Assembly: GCF_012976305.1 (NCBI RefSeq)
Contig: NZ_JABDSR010000007.1
Coordinates: 62,001 to 126,000, forward strand
DNA from: Peptoniphilus faecalis
GTDB taxonomy: Bacteria > Bacillota > Clostridia > Tissierellales > Peptoniphilaceae
Direction: 5' to 3'
Length of the DNA: 64,000 nt
The translations under genes and the position numbers were made by a program. Positions 35,283 to 44,700 of the stretch are shown one piece after another. The notes beneath the pieces are model-generated. The model was given only the letters and a program-made list of their open reading frames with translations. It was not told the DNA's origin and made no database searches. Within the stretch, counting starts at the first letter, position 1, and each line of letters begins with the position of its first letter.

Positions 35283-35565
35283 TTCTTAAATCACCACCAG
35301 CTCTGATATTTTCTAAGGCAACTTTAACTTCTTCCATATCTCCTACTATTGCTAATAGTACAAAATTTTGAGGACAAGAGCCCCTTACATCAAAAACTTC
35401 AACTCCTACTGACTTTTCTGCAATATCGGAAGCTGATATCATTTCAATTAGCTTTCCCTGTACTAGCCCTATAGCTCCAGGCTTATTTTCAATTTTGTAC
35501 TTGCTTCTTTCACTTATTATCCTAAGTGTATTTTCCCCAGGTGCCTTTATAAGTCTAATATCCAT
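35269..35565 (-). CDS. GrpU-like BMC-domain shell protein with pore cysteine
   Basis: 98 residues with a divergent BMC fold: PGAIGLVQGKLIEMISASDI, then VLLAIVGDMEEVKVALENI. Cys64 in RGSCPQN falls where GrpU-type proteins of glycyl-radical microcompartments are reported to hold an Fe-S cluster at the pore. Assignment to GrpU rests on this motif and context. A second Cys is the last residue. Confidence 0.72.
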   Translation of the reverse strand: MDIRLIKAPGENTLRIISERSKYKIENKPGAIGLVQGKLIEMISASDIAEKSVGVEVFDVRGSCPQNFVLLAIVGDMEEVKVALENIRAGGDLRNGNC

Positions 35566-35567
35566 AT

Positions 35568-36410
35568 CTACCTCTTTTCAACAATTCCCATTGCAATTCC
35601 AAGAGGTGTTACAAACATTGGATTTTTTGGCTTTAATGTTTTTATTTTTATATTATCTTCAATATAATTTTCAATATTGTTTAAAAGAGCAGAACCACCA
35701 ACTAAAATTATTTCGTTTACCTCACTGCCTTCAATTGCCTTATTTATTATCGAAATAATTTTATCTACAACAGGTTTTACAATTGGAAAAATTTCACTAT
35801 GCTTTTTAAAATCTCTTTTTAAAAGCTCCGCTTCTTCAAAAGAAATTTTATTTGCTCCAGAAAGTACTAGAGAAAAATGCGTGCCACCTGTGGCTTCATC
35901 TACTACTTTCGTTACCTTACCCTCTTTTAGTATTGATATTCCTGTTGTTCCACCGCCAATATCTACAACTGCCCCGTCTCTTAAATTAAGTATTTTATTA
36001 GCCGCTGTCGGTTCATCAAATACATCTACTACATTAAATCCTGCTGATTCAGCAACATTTTTTACGACTCCACCATCTAAACTTTCTGTATTAGGTGGTA
36101 TTGCCACGCCTGCATCAAAAAGTTCCACACCAATTTTATCTTCGATTTGTTTTTTTAACTTTTTAACTATGTCACAAGCTCCAATGTAATCTACTACCAT
36201 TCCATCTTTTATTACATTTGCAAATTCATAAGCTCCACATACTGGATTTTTATCTTCATCTAATACAGCAAGTACAATAAAGGCTGTTCCCAAATCAATT
36301 CCTGTATACAGCTTTTTCTTTTTATCAATCTTAGGACTTGTAATTGATTTTTCGAATTTTTCTATTAATTCATTTGTTTTATCGAAATTAATTTCTATCA
36401 CCGTCCTCAT
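35568..36410 (-). CDS. eutJ: EutJ-like actin-fold chaperone
   Basis: 280 residues, Hsp70/actin superfamily ATPase. The phosphate loops are LYTGIDLGTAFIVLAV (phosphate 1) and AVVDIGGGTTGISIL (phosphate 2); GGSALLNNIENYI is the adenosine motif. EutJ proteins accompany many microcompartment loci; their substrate is not established. It ends 2 bases before the GrpU-like gene and overlaps the EutT-like gene upstream by 23 bases. Confidence 0.93.
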   Translation of the reverse strand: MRTVIEINFDKTNELIEKFEKSITSPKIDKKKKLYTGIDLGTAFIVLAVLDEDKNPVCGAYEFANVIKDGMVVDYIGACDIVKKLKKQIEDKIGVELFDAGVAIPPNTESLDGGVVKNVAESAGFNVVDVFDEPTAANKILNLRDGAVVDIGGGTTGISILKEGKVTKVVDEATGGTHFSLVLSGANKISFEEAELLKRDFKKHSEIFPIVKPVVDKIISIINKAIEGSEVNEIILVGGSALLNNIENYIEDNIKIKTLKPKNPMFVTPLGIAMGIVEKR

Positions 36411-36906
36411 TATCTCTTATTGCCCATAATTTTATGAGATTTTTAAGTAATTTAATATTATTATCTTCTTCATATTTACTAGATAAATATTCTTCAAATC
36501 TTATAGATTTAATTATTTTTTCTGCTAATTTTAAATCTAAATTAATGTTCATAAATTCTTTCTTTAGATTAATTTCTCTAAATCTTATGCCACAATTTAA
36601 ATTTTCATTACTATAAATCTTGTATGATAAGTCACATAATTTATCTGAAAAATTTTTATCTATATTCCTTATGCTCAGAGCAAATTCTTTTATATCAATG
36701 GCTAGATTAATTTCATCTATGATATTATCCTCACAATTTTTTTTATAAGCTTTCTTGATTTTATTGTTAATATTAAAATCAATTTTAAAGTCGATTAAAA
36801 ATTGTCTAGCCCCGGGAGTCAAGCGAGTGCCTTGTTTTATTTCATATGATGTAAAAGGACTTTTGAAATATAAATCTCTTAAATCATCCTCTGTTATAAA
36901 TTTCAC
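36388..36906 (-). CDS. EutT N-terminal-like protein, probably not an active adenosyltransferase
   Basis: 172 residues. The first about 45 (FITEDDLRDLY ... GTRLTPGARQFLIDFKI) resemble the start of the cobalamin adenosyltransferase EutT. The rest does not show the Cys/His metal motif of EutT, and the protein is about 100 residues shorter. Choline lyase needs no cobalamin, so a structural or docking role is more likely. The same N-terminal module appears in PduL of this operon. Confidence 0.6.
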   Translation of the reverse strand: MKFITEDDLRDLYFKSPFTSYEIKQGTRLTPGARQFLIDFKIDFNINNKIKKAYKKNCEDNIIDEINLAIDIKEFALSIRNIDKNFSDKLCDLSYKIYSNENLNCGIRFREINLKKEFMNINLDLKLAEKIIKSIRFEEYLSSKYEEDNNIKLLKNLIKLWAIRDNEDGDRN

Positions 36907-37346
36907 TAATCTTCACATCCCTTTATAAATTCTTCTAGCTCATCTAGACCTTCATGTGTCTTATTAGAAACTAGAAAAATATTTTCTGTTCCAATCTCTA
37001 ATGCCTTTTCATGTATTTCTTTTAATTTAATTTCTTCTACTAAATCTATTTTTGTAATTACTGTTGCACATATTCTTGTAAAAGATTTTGCAAAATTAGG
37101 CGGATAAATAAACTCATCATCTGCTGATACTACAAACAATGTTCCCAAGGCTTGGTTTTGAGATATCATTATAATCGCATTATTTAAATAATTCATTTCT
37201 AAATATTCACCAGGAATCTCTATAGTTTTGTCCCTATAATATAAATCAAGTGAAACCTTTTTATTATTACTATCCTTTTCTATAAAATCCGCTAATTTTG
37301 TCTTACCTGAATTGTTTTTGCCAACAATTACCCATTTTCTTTTCAT
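36906..37346 (-). CDS. eutP: EutP/PduV-like small GTPase
   Basis: 146 residues. P-loop GKNNSGKTKL (positions 6-15) and the guanine-specificity motif TKID are present. Members accompany Eut/Pdu/Cut microcompartments; proposed roles include positioning or acetate kinase activity, neither shown here. Start chosen at the ATG overlapping the upstream TGA (ATGA), i.e. translational coupling; a TTG six codons earlier is weaker. Confidence 0.9.
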   Translation of the reverse strand: MKRKWVIVGKNNSGKTKLADFIEKDSNNKKVSLDLYYRDKTIEIPGEYLEMNYLNNAIIMISQNQALGTLFVVSADDEFIYPPNFAKSFTRICATVITKIDLVEEIKLKEIHEKALEIGTENIFLVSNKTHEGLDELEEFIKGCED

Positions 37347-37684
37347 GATTTTGTTACTTCGCAAACATTAAATCCTAAAATTTCCTTGAAATATCTTTGT
37401 ACTTCTGCAAGAGCTGTGTGCACTCCTTCGACATCTCCATTAATTAATACTGCTCCATTAAATCTATCTACAAATGCAATATCTACGCTTGCAGCTTTTG
37501 AAGCTATGTCAGCGGCTATTATTGAACTTTCTGTCGGTGTTAAGGTTAAAATCCCAAGAGAGCCCTCGTCCACCCCTATTCTGTCATTTACATTTGGATC
37601 AGGCGAAGATATTAAATGAAGCAATGTTATTTGTTTGCCGGGAACAGTTTCTTGAATAATTCTTTGTAAATTTTCCATACCCAC
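37343..37684 (-). CDS. EutS/PduU-type circularly permuted BMC-H shell protein
   Basis: 113 residues. An N-terminal beta-barrel-like segment (QRIIQETVPGKQITLLHLI) precedes a circularly permuted BMC domain (EGSLGILTLTPTESSIIAADI ... DRFNGAVLINGDVEGVHTAL). Forms hexamers capped by a small barrel. Two bases downstream of cutD. Confidence 0.92.
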   Translation of the reverse strand: MGMENLQRIIQETVPGKQITLLHLISSPDPNVNDRIGVDEGSLGILTLTPTESSIIAADIASKAASVDIAFVDRFNGAVLINGDVEGVHTALAEVQRYFKEILGFNVCEVTKS

Positions 37685-37686
37685 TC

Positions 37687-38637
37687 CTAATGTCTAACAA
37701 GGTTTACATCTATATTTTCACTTCTTATCCAATTTTCAATATTGTCTAAATCTTCTTCTGATAAAGAGAACTCTCCCTCCATAGGATAAACCATGTCAAG
37801 TTGATCGTATTTTCCTACTCCATATCTGTGATAAGGAAGTATATCAATACCTTCAAAATTTTTAAAGAATCTATATGGCTCTAAGAAATTGACAACTTCT
37901 TGTATTTCTTCAAAGCTATCGTTAACTCCCTTTAAGATTGGCATCCTGATTCTAACTCGGGAACCATTTTCAAGTAAATATTTTAAATTATTTAAAATTA
38001 ATTCATTGTTAACTCCAGTTAACTCTTTGTGTTTTATTGGATCCATTTGTTTTATGTCAAATAGGAATAAATCAACATGTTCTTTAATTTTTTTGAGTTT
38101 TTCTATATCAGTGTAACCGCAAGTTTCAATCGCTGTGTTAATGCCTTCTATATGAGCACTTTCAAGTAGTGAAATTAAACTTTCTGCCTGTGCTGTACAT
38201 TCGCCTCCACCGACAGTAAGACCGCCACCACTCATTCTGTAAAAGTCCTTGTCTTCATTTACAATTTCTATAAGTTCAGTTATTCTTTTATCTTCTCCTC
38301 TTACTTCAATTGCATTTTGAAGACAAGCTTTTTCACATCTTTTACAGTTTATACATTTTATATCTCTACGGACTTTATGTTCACTATTCTCCATATAGTG
38401 AATGTTTTTAGGACATACAGGAACACATGCTCCACAATTTATACAAGCATTTCTTTTAAGCATAACTTGATGTTCATATTTTAAGCCTTCTGGATTAGAA
38501 CACCATTTACATCTCAAGGGACAACCTTTGAAAAATATTATTGTTCTAATACCCGGTCCATCGTGAACATTGTATTTTTGGACATTAAATATCCTAGCAG
38601 TCCTCTCAAGTTGTGCTTCATTTAATCCTCTGTCCAT
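37687..38637 (-). CDS. cutD: Choline lyase activating enzyme (radical SAM)
   Basis: 316 residues. Uses S-adenosylmethionine and an Fe-S cluster to place the glycyl radical on CutC Gly821. The radical-SAM motif is GCPLRCKWC (C-x3-C-x2-C); two ferredoxin-like cluster sites follow, CINCGACVPVCP and CINCKRCEKAC. The SGGGLTVGGGE motif is typical of glycyl-radical activases. Lies 18 bases downstream of cutC. Confidence 0.96.
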   Translation of the reverse strand: MDRGLNEAQLERTARIFNVQKYNVHDGPGIRTIIFFKGCPLRCKWCSNPEGLKYEHQVMLKRNACINCGACVPVCPKNIHYMENSEHKVRRDIKCINCKRCEKACLQNAIEVRGEDKRITELIEIVNEDKDFYRMSGGGLTVGGGECTAQAESLISLLESAHIEGINTAIETCGYTDIEKLKKIKEHVDLFLFDIKQMDPIKHKELTGVNNELILNNLKYLLENGSRVRIRMPILKGVNDSFEEIQEVVNFLEPYRFFKNFEGIDILPYHRYGVGKYDQLDMVYPMEGEFSLSEEDLDNIENWIRSENIDVNLVRH

Positions 38638-38655
38638 TTTAATCCTTTCTACTTC

Positions 38656-41196
38656 TTAGAAGTGTTCAAGCATTGTACGACTTATAATTTCATCTTGTAC
38701 ATCTTTACATAATTCTACGAAGAATGCAGAGTAGCCAGCTACACGTACAACTAAATCTCTGTGTTTTTCTGGATGCTTTTGTGCATCTATCATAGTTTCA
38801 TTGTCAAGATAGTTGAATTGCATTTCTCCGTTTCCATACATACTTGCTGTACGAAGAAGTGTGATAAGTGCATTTTCTCCTTCTTTAGAATCAAGTAATC
38901 CCTTTTGAATCTTGAAATTATGCACCATACCCATATTCATTGAATCATTAGCTATTTTTGAAACTGATTTAATAATAGCAGTAGGTCCCTTGTAATCGGC
39001 TCCTTGAGTTGGTGAAATACCATCTGAAAGTGGAGCCCATGCTTCACGCCCATTTGCTGACGCTCCTGTCATTTGACCAAAAGGCGTGTTATTTGAAATT
39101 GAAAGAGTCCCATGACATAGTCTTGAGTAAAGTGTCTTGTATTTAGCGTGTTCTCTTTCAGTAAATATAATTACATCATTACAAATATCATCTGCATAAC
39201 TGTCATCATTACCGTATTTAGGTGCATCTAAACAATCTCTTCTTACTTGCTCATATCCCTTAAAGTCTGCCTTAAGAGCTGTATTAAGTTCATTAAGCGT
39301 ATATTTCTTATCATCAAATACTAATTTCTTAATAGCTGCCATTGAGTCTGCATAGGTTGCAAGTCCTGACCATACAACTCCCGGTCCGAAGTTATACATT
39401 GCTCCACCTGCTGATACGTCTTTACCTGATTCCATACATCCTTCATACATAATTGACATAAGTGGCTTTGGTGCTATATCTCTATGTGCTATTTGAGACA
39501 ATGTTGTAGCAGCTGCTGTAAGTTTTGTGATATATGCTATTTGATCTTTAACCGCCTTTTCAAATTCTTCATATGTTTTGTATTGAGATAAATCCCCTTG
39601 ATCTGGAGTAACTTGCTTTCCATACCATAGTGGTACACCGTGATTTAAAGTAAGTTCAATTGCTATTGGCCATTGTGTATATGAAGTTGAAGTCCATTGA
39701 TATAGTCTTCCTGATTTTTGAGGTTCAACGCAGCCCATCATGCAATAATCTCTGGCATCTTCTACACTTACGCCTTTAGCAAGCATCATCTTAATGTGAG
39801 TGTCATCAAAGTGACAAGCAGGAAATCCCATACCACTTCTAACTACATCTACAATTTTTCTCAAATACTTTTCAGGTGATTTATTGTGAATTCTAGTTGC
39901 AAGTGATGGTTGATAAATTTTTACATGTCTAACTGCATCCATTAATAGGTAAGTTAAATCATTTGTTGCATCTTTTCCCTCTCTAGTTACACCACCAACT
40001 GTCATATTTACAAATGGTTGATATCCTGCGAAGAATTTAGATGAGCCTTCACTTGTTAGCCACATCATTTCACTCATTTTGATTAGCATACATCCTGCAA
40101 GGTCAAAGGCTTCGTAATTATTCAATCTTCCTGATTCAATGTCAGCTTTATAGAAAGGATACATATACTGATCGACTCTACCAATTGACATACCAGTTTG
40201 ATTTTCTTCAACTACTAGAAGTGACTCAATTGTAAATACTGATTGAATTGCTTCCCAGAAAGTTCTTGGTTTATGCGCTGGTACATATGCATTTACTTCA
40301 GCGATTTGTTCAAGCTCTCTCTTTCTCTTTGGATCGGTTTCCTTTGCTGCAAGTTCTTTTGCATATTCACTCATTCTTCTTGCATAAATCATTACACCTT
40401 CAGTTGTGTCTATAACTGATTTATAAAAATAAATTTTATTAATATCTTCTGGGTTAGAATAATCTAATTTTTCTAAATGAGCCTTTGCTTCATTTTGAAT
40501 ATCAATCATGCCTTTTTTCATAAGGATTACATCATATCCCGGGTTAGAATCTCCACCACCATTTATTTGGTGATAAGAACAATCTGATACAAAGGATTCA
40601 CCCGATAATTCCCAAACCCCTGCATCTCTATACATGGCTTCACAAGATTCATCTAAAGATCTACCTTCCCAATATGGAAATAATACTTCTCGACAATATT
40701 TTTTGTCTTCTTCTGAAATATAAAATGGATCTTGAGGTCTTGTTGCAATAGTGTCAAGTTCTTCCTCTAACCATCTCCATGAAATATCAGGTGAGAATGC
40801 TCCACTTCTTGGCGCTCCGCAAGGTGCTCCAACAATAAGTTCGTTATCTTGTATTACAAGGGGTGCAGTTTCGCAACATTTTCTAAAAGATTTTGCTCTT
40901 AATACAATTTTTGGCATTCCTGGATTTTCTTTTGCAAGTTCTGTTACAATCTTCGCTCTATGTAGAGTGATTGTTGGCACTTGTTTTAAGAAGTTTTCCT
41001 TTAATGCCACATGTCTCTTAGTGGGACCATCTGGTATTTCTGTACCACATGAATCGTCATTACATGTTGCTGTTTTGTCTTCCTTTACTATGCTATTAGT
41101 TACTTGTTCAAACATGTTTCGAAGGTTTCTTCTTTCCTCTTCTGTCATGCGTTCAGTAGCTTTAGCTAATTGTTTTGAAAATTCTTTTAAATCCAT
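38656..41196 (-). CDS. cutC: Choline trimethylamine-lyase (glycyl radical enzyme)
   Basis: 846 residues. Splits choline into trimethylamine and acetaldehyde. Active-site residues fall at the same numbers as in the characterised short (type I) CutC: Tyr208, Asp216, Phe395, thiyl-radical Cys489 and Glu491 (MGCVEP), Thr502, Tyr506 and the glycyl radical Gly821 in RVAGYSAFF. The N-terminal amphipathic segment ([16 protein letters not shown]) may target it to the shell. This places the operon as a choline rather than propanediol or other GRE compartment. Confidence 0.98.
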   Translation of the reverse strand: MDLKEFSKQLAKATERMTEEERRNLRNMFEQVTNSIVKEDKTATCNDDSCGTEIPDGPTKRHVALKENFLKQVPTITLHRAKIVTELAKENPGMPKIVLRAKSFRKCCETAPLVIQDNELIVGAPCGAPRSGAFSPDISWRWLEEELDTIATRPQDPFYISEEDKKYCREVLFPYWEGRSLDESCEAMYRDAGVWELSGESFVSDCSYHQINGGGDSNPGYDVILMKKGMIDIQNEAKAHLEKLDYSNPEDINKIYFYKSVIDTTEGVMIYARRMSEYAKELAAKETDPKRKRELEQIAEVNAYVPAHKPRTFWEAIQSVFTIESLLVVEENQTGMSIGRVDQYMYPFYKADIESGRLNNYEAFDLAGCMLIKMSEMMWLTSEGSSKFFAGYQPFVNMTVGGVTREGKDATNDLTYLLMDAVRHVKIYQPSLATRIHNKSPEKYLRKIVDVVRSGMGFPACHFDDTHIKMMLAKGVSVEDARDYCMMGCVEPQKSGRLYQWTSTSYTQWPIAIELTLNHGVPLWYGKQVTPDQGDLSQYKTYEEFEKAVKDQIAYITKLTAAATTLSQIAHRDIAPKPLMSIMYEGCMESGKDVSAGGAMYNFGPGVVWSGLATYADSMAAIKKLVFDDKKYTLNELNTALKADFKGYEQVRRDCLDAPKYGNDDSYADDICNDVIIFTEREHAKYKTLYSRLCHGTLSISNNTPFGQMTGASANGREAWAPLSDGISPTQGADYKGPTAIIKSVSKIANDSMNMGMVHNFKIQKGLLDSKEGENALITLLRTASMYGNGEMQFNYLDNETMIDAQKHPEKHRDLVVRVAGYSAFFVELCKDVQDEIISRTMLEHF

Positions 41197-41205
41197 AACT
41201 TTCTC

Positions 41206-42645
41206 CTAACTATCTTTTATATTTTTATATACTTCCTTGAATAAATTACTTCCTTCTTTTGATTTATTTATAAAATCTTTAAATTTATTTGATCTATTAT
41301 CGTCCTTCATTGCAATTTGTTTGTATCTAACAAAATGGTTTGGATTTAAACTTGTTGATTTTTGTCCAGTTATTTGTTTATTCGTAACTATAAAACTAAG
41401 TGGCAAGTTGGAACTAAGCCCTATAGTTCCAAATCCCGTCGATGTGTTTACCAAAACCCTTGCAACAGGTTTTTTCTCTATAAATTGTTCAATTACATAA
41501 TTGTCATTAGAATAAATAGAAAGACTTTGTCCTTTTTCGTCATTTAATATTAGTTCCACACATTTTTCACAAGCATTTAGCCAGTCATCTTCTATATACA
41601 TTGAAAGTATTGGATGATATTTTTCCTTAGAATATGGCGAGTTTATAGACACATAGGGCTTAGTTACGATTAAGACTTTTATATCCCTATCAGTTTTTAT
41701 ATCAGCCATTTTAAGAAGCTCTTTTGCACTTCTTCCTATGAGTTCTTTTCTAATTTGTAAACTATCATCATATAAAATCTTTTGAAGTTTTATATGCTCT
41801 TCCTTAGTTAAAAAATAGGCTCCATTACTTGAAAAATAATTTTTTGCACCATCGTAAGCTTCATGATCTACAACCACTGCTTGCTCAACTCCTGGAAGAA
41901 GTCCATTGTTGAAGCTCTTACTTGCTATAATTTCCTTTGCTACACTTTCTAAGTCAGCGTTTTTGTCAATGAAAACAATATTATTTCCCATTTCCGCTAA
42001 AAAATGATCTGCATTTTTATTCTTTATACTTAACTTTTCATCACTTAATACATTTTCTATTATTAGAGAAATCTCTTCGCTTTCTACTAAAGTCTCATTA
42101 GATAAATCTGAATTTATCTTTAGTATAGAAACTACATTTCTAAGATATAAGTTTTCATAACAAATATCAGTGATTTCTTCCACCATTTTTATAATAGTTT
42201 TTTTAACTTTTTTATTAGCCACAATAATCACTGGATTTCTTGCACTAATTGCCATATAAATTATTTGAAAAGTTGTAAGAACGCTAAGATATGGTGCAAT
42301 ATATGCAAGTATTGTTCCCTTAGGCAGAGCAACAAAAACTTCCTTTGTGTTTTCAGATTTTATTACATCAAAAACCTTGGGGAAATTCTTTAACTCCTCG
42401 TCTATATTTTCGAGATAAAAATTAGCAAGATTATATTCATCCATTTCATTGCCATAGCAGCTTTCTTCATAGGACATATGAGTTAAAGATTTTAAATTTT
42501 TCTTCATATATAGTTTTATTTGGTCTTTTAAACTTTCTATTTGATTATCTTTAAATTCTTTTAAGCTATCCCTTGCTATTACGGCGTCTTCTATTAAAAT
42601 TCTCGCTTCTTGAAGAGACAAAAGATCATAATCAATAATTTTCAT
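41206..42645 (-). CDS. Aldehyde-dehydrogenase-like protein without catalytic cysteine
   Basis: 479 residues, homologous to the acetaldehyde dehydrogenase of this operon along its length (DYDLLSLQEARILIEDAV vs DFDLSSIQDARDLARKGL at the N-terminus). At the position of Cys251 it has Pro (NGLLPGVEQ vs NGTICASEQ), and the GxGAGN cofactor loop is lost. It is therefore unlikely to oxidise aldehydes; a structural, scaffolding or regulatory role within the compartment is inferred. Immediately upstream of cutC. Confidence 0.88.
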   Translation of the reverse strand: MKIIDYDLLSLQEARILIEDAVIARDSLKEFKDNQIESLKDQIKLYMKKNLKSLTHMSYEESCYGNEMDEYNLANFYLENIDEELKNFPKVFDVIKSENTKEVFVALPKGTILAYIAPYLSVLTTFQIIYMAISARNPVIIVANKKVKKTIIKMVEEITDICYENLYLRNVVSILKINSDLSNETLVESEEISLIIENVLSDEKLSIKNKNADHFLAEMGNNIVFIDKNADLESVAKEIIASKSFNNGLLPGVEQAVVVDHEAYDGAKNYFSSNGAYFLTKEEHIKLQKILYDDSLQIRKELIGRSAKELLKMADIKTDRDIKVLIVTKPYVSINSPYSKEKYHPILSMYIEDDWLNACEKCVELILNDEKGQSLSIYSNDNYVIEQFIEKKPVARVLVNTSTGFGTIGLSSNLPLSFIVTNKQITGQKSTSLNPNHFVRYKQIAMKDDNRSNKFKDFINKSKEGSNLFKEVYKNIKDS

Positions 42646-42654
42646 AATTCCTCC

Positions 42655-43260
42655 TTATGGAAGCAAATTATCTATCTCATATCTTTCTGTAATACTATAT
42701 AAATCTCTGTGTGGACTTGGAATTACAAGTTTCGCATAAATATCTGCTCCCATTTCCTTTACTGCTCTTTCACCTGCAGCTACTGCAGCTTCAACTGCAG
42801 CTACATCTCCTGAAACTAGAACTGAAATATATCCACTTGCCACATTTTCATAGCCTATAAATTCTACATCTGCCGCCTTAATCATTGCATCTGCTGCCTC
42901 TAATACAAATACAAGCCCAAAAGTTTCAATTCCACCAAGTGCTCTAACTCTTACACTCTCATTTACATCATTGATCCCATGAACTGCAAGCACGTCTGCA
43001 ACAGCCTTCACAGGTCTTTTCATAACATTTGCTGCAGTTACTTTTCCAATTTTTTTTGCAGCTTCAGCTCCACTTGATACAGATGATTCCACTGCAGCTA
43101 TGTCTCCCTTAACCATTACAGTTACAAGAGTAGATCCAACATTTTCATAAGATACAAGCTCTACATCTGCTGCTTTTAACATTTTATCCGCAGCTTCAAT
43201 TGCTGGTAACATACCCAGTGTCTCAACTAAACCAGCTGCTTCATTTCCTAAACACCTCAT
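42655..43260 (-). CDS. Tandem-domain BMC-T trimeric shell protein
   Basis: 201 residues with two consecutive BMC domains: AAGLVETLGMLPAIEAADKM and GGIETFGLVFVLEAADAM start each. Forms pseudo-hexameric trimers, often with larger gated pores. No pore cysteine for an Fe-S cluster as in PduT. Ten bases upstream of the aldehyde-dehydrogenase-like gene. Confidence 0.95.
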   Translation of the reverse strand: MRCLGNEAAGLVETLGMLPAIEAADKMLKAADVELVSYENVGSTLVTVMVKGDIAAVESSVSSGAEAAKKIGKVTAANVMKRPVKAVADVLAVHGINDVNESVRVRALGGIETFGLVFVLEAADAMIKAADVEFIGYENVASGYISVLVSGDVAAVEAAVAAGERAVKEMGADIYAKLVIPSPHRDLYSITERYEIDNLLP

Positions 43261-43268
43261 AAAACCTC

Positions 43269-43532
43269 CTATTTTATATATGAATTTATAGTTTCTTTTT
43301 GCTCAGGCGTTGCACTGTAATATACAACTAACTTATCCTTTATTAAATCATAACCATCTTCATTTATAAGCCCATTTTCTTTAGCTGTCATAAGTGATTC
43401 CACGATAATGCTTAGCTTAAAGGCTTTATGATCTTTGTACTCCTCATGAAGTGAATTATATATTTCTTCTGCCGAAACTTTGTCATGATTTGTTAAATAT
43501 TTAAGGATTTCGTAATTTAATGGTCTTCTCAT
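43269..43532 (-). CDS. Small helical protein of the cut operon, unknown
   Basis: 87 residues, predicted all-helical with a winged-helix-like beginning (LNYEILKYLTNHDKVSAEEIYNSL). Could be a small regulator or adaptor; no family is recognised. Its ATG overlaps the stop of the transporter gene (TAATG), so it is translationally coupled. Confidence 0.75.
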   Translation of the reverse strand: MRRPLNYEILKYLTNHDKVSAEEIYNSLHEEYKDHKAFKLSIIVESLMTAKENGLINEDGYDLIKDKLVVYYSATPEQKETINSYIK

Positions 43533-44620
43533 TATTTATTTCCTCCCTTGATATAATCTAGAGGATTCACACTCATGATAAAAATTCCAAAAGCCATTAA
43601 TAGAGATGCAAACCATGTCGTAGGTGCAAGCTCGTATCCAGGGTTTTTAAGAATTACTCCAAGTATTATCCAACAGAAGAAGGGCCCAAAGAAAGCATAT
43701 GTTCCGTTAAGTGCCATGCCAAGTGCTGTACCACACATTGAATTACCCTTATACCAAGTGTTGAATGTCAAAAATGTGAATAAACCACTGATTAAGAATA
43801 TTAAAACTGTCTTATCAGTGAGTGCAGTTGTTGTTAGACTTGCAATTAATGAAACACCACTTCCCTCAATTATTCCTAGAATTGGAAGTACAATTAAAAA
43901 GTTAAAAATTGTACTTGTTGTTTGACGAATTGCAATACCAATCTCTGAATCAATCATCGCAGTGCCAAATCCTGCAATTGTTCCTTCAAGTCCCCATCCA
44001 AAAGCTGCTATAAATGCCATGATCATTCCAAGTATCATCCCTGGTTTGATTTCTCCACTTAGACCAGACACTCCTATAATCGCACTAGCTATAAAACAGA
44101 TTAAGATACCAAAAATCATTCTTGGACTTAACTTCTGTTTAAAAATCACTCTGCCTAAAATTGCTCCAATAGACACATTAAGTCCTGCTATTGGAATTAC
44201 TACTGGTCCACCAGCTACTATCGCAAGCACATATGCAACTCCTGCTATTGGCGCACCTACAATAGCTGCAAAAATCATTATAAGTCCTGGTTTAGTCTTT
44301 ACAGTTTTTACAAAGTCTTCAAATTTTCCCTTTATTAAGGCATTTACTATTGCCCAGAATGCTGATAGCAAATCATTGATTCCCGTCGCTAATGTTCCAA
44401 GTATAAATGCTACTGCCATTGCTGATAGGGGAGATTTTTCTCCGTACCAGCCAGCCCATACTCCATAAGTTGTCGCTGTTGTAACAAACGCTGTGTATAA
44501 ACCATATGTAACTCCAGAATAAATTCCAACTTTAATCCCCTTTTTGAAATATGTACTATCTAATTTCTTTTTCGCAAGATCAGCTCTATTTGTAGAGCCA
44601 TTACTTACTACCTCTTCCAT
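43532..44620 (-). CDS. DMT-superfamily transporter, candidate choline carrier
   Basis: 362 residues, about ten membrane helices in two EamA-like halves. First gene of the choline operon, so choline uptake is the most plausible role; substrate specificity is inferred only. Start taken at the ATG of MEEVVSNGS, 7 nt after AAAGGAGG, 12 codons inside the longest frame. Most described cut loci use other transporter families. Confidence 0.82.
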   Translation of the reverse strand: MEEVVSNGSTNRADLAKKKLDSTYFKKGIKVGIYSGVTYGLYTAFVTTATTYGVWAGWYGEKSPLSAMAVAFILGTLATGINDLLSAFWAIVNALIKGKFEDFVKTVKTKPGLIMIFAAIVGAPIAGVAYVLAIVAGGPVVIPIAGLNVSIGAILGRVIFKQKLSPRMIFGILICFIASAIIGVSGLSGEIKPGMILGMIMAFIAAFGWGLEGTIAGFGTAMIDSEIGIAIRQTTSTIFNFLIVLPILGIIEGSGVSLIASLTTTALTDKTVLIFLISGLFTFLTFNTWYKGNSMCGTALGMALNGTYAFFGPFFCWIILGVILKNPGYELAPTTWFASLLMAFGIFIMSVNPLDYIKGGNK

Positions 44621-44669
44621 ATTGTCGCCTCCTTTAGTTTCTTTTATTGCAAACATTTTCTTTACCAGT

Positions 44670-44700
44670 ATTTTATTATTTTCCCCAGCGTGATAGTCAA
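44670..44700 (-). promoter_or_regulatory. Promoter of the choline microcompartment operon, 19-bp spacer
   Basis: TTGACT (44695-44700) and TAAAAT (44670-44675) are 19 bp apart, longer than the 17-bp optimum and typical of promoters activated by MerR-family proteins. A small dyad TGATA-gtcaa-TATCA (44691-44705) overlaps the -35. Confidence 0.55.

Noticed and set aside
36388-36906. Functional cobalamin adenosyltransferase EutT
   Set aside because: Only the N-terminal 45 residues match; the metal-binding motif and the rest of the enzyme are lacking and the pathway does not need cobalamin.
43962-44468. 168-codon plus-strand frame
   Set aside because: Antisense shadow of the DMT transporter; proline/isoleucine-rich composition is typical of the complement of membrane protein genes.
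27397-44620. Ethanolamine or propanediol utilisation operon
   Set aside because: EutJ, EutN, EutP, EutS-like and PduL homologues are present, but there is no ammonia-lyase or diol dehydratase; CutC with all choline-site residues defines the substrate.
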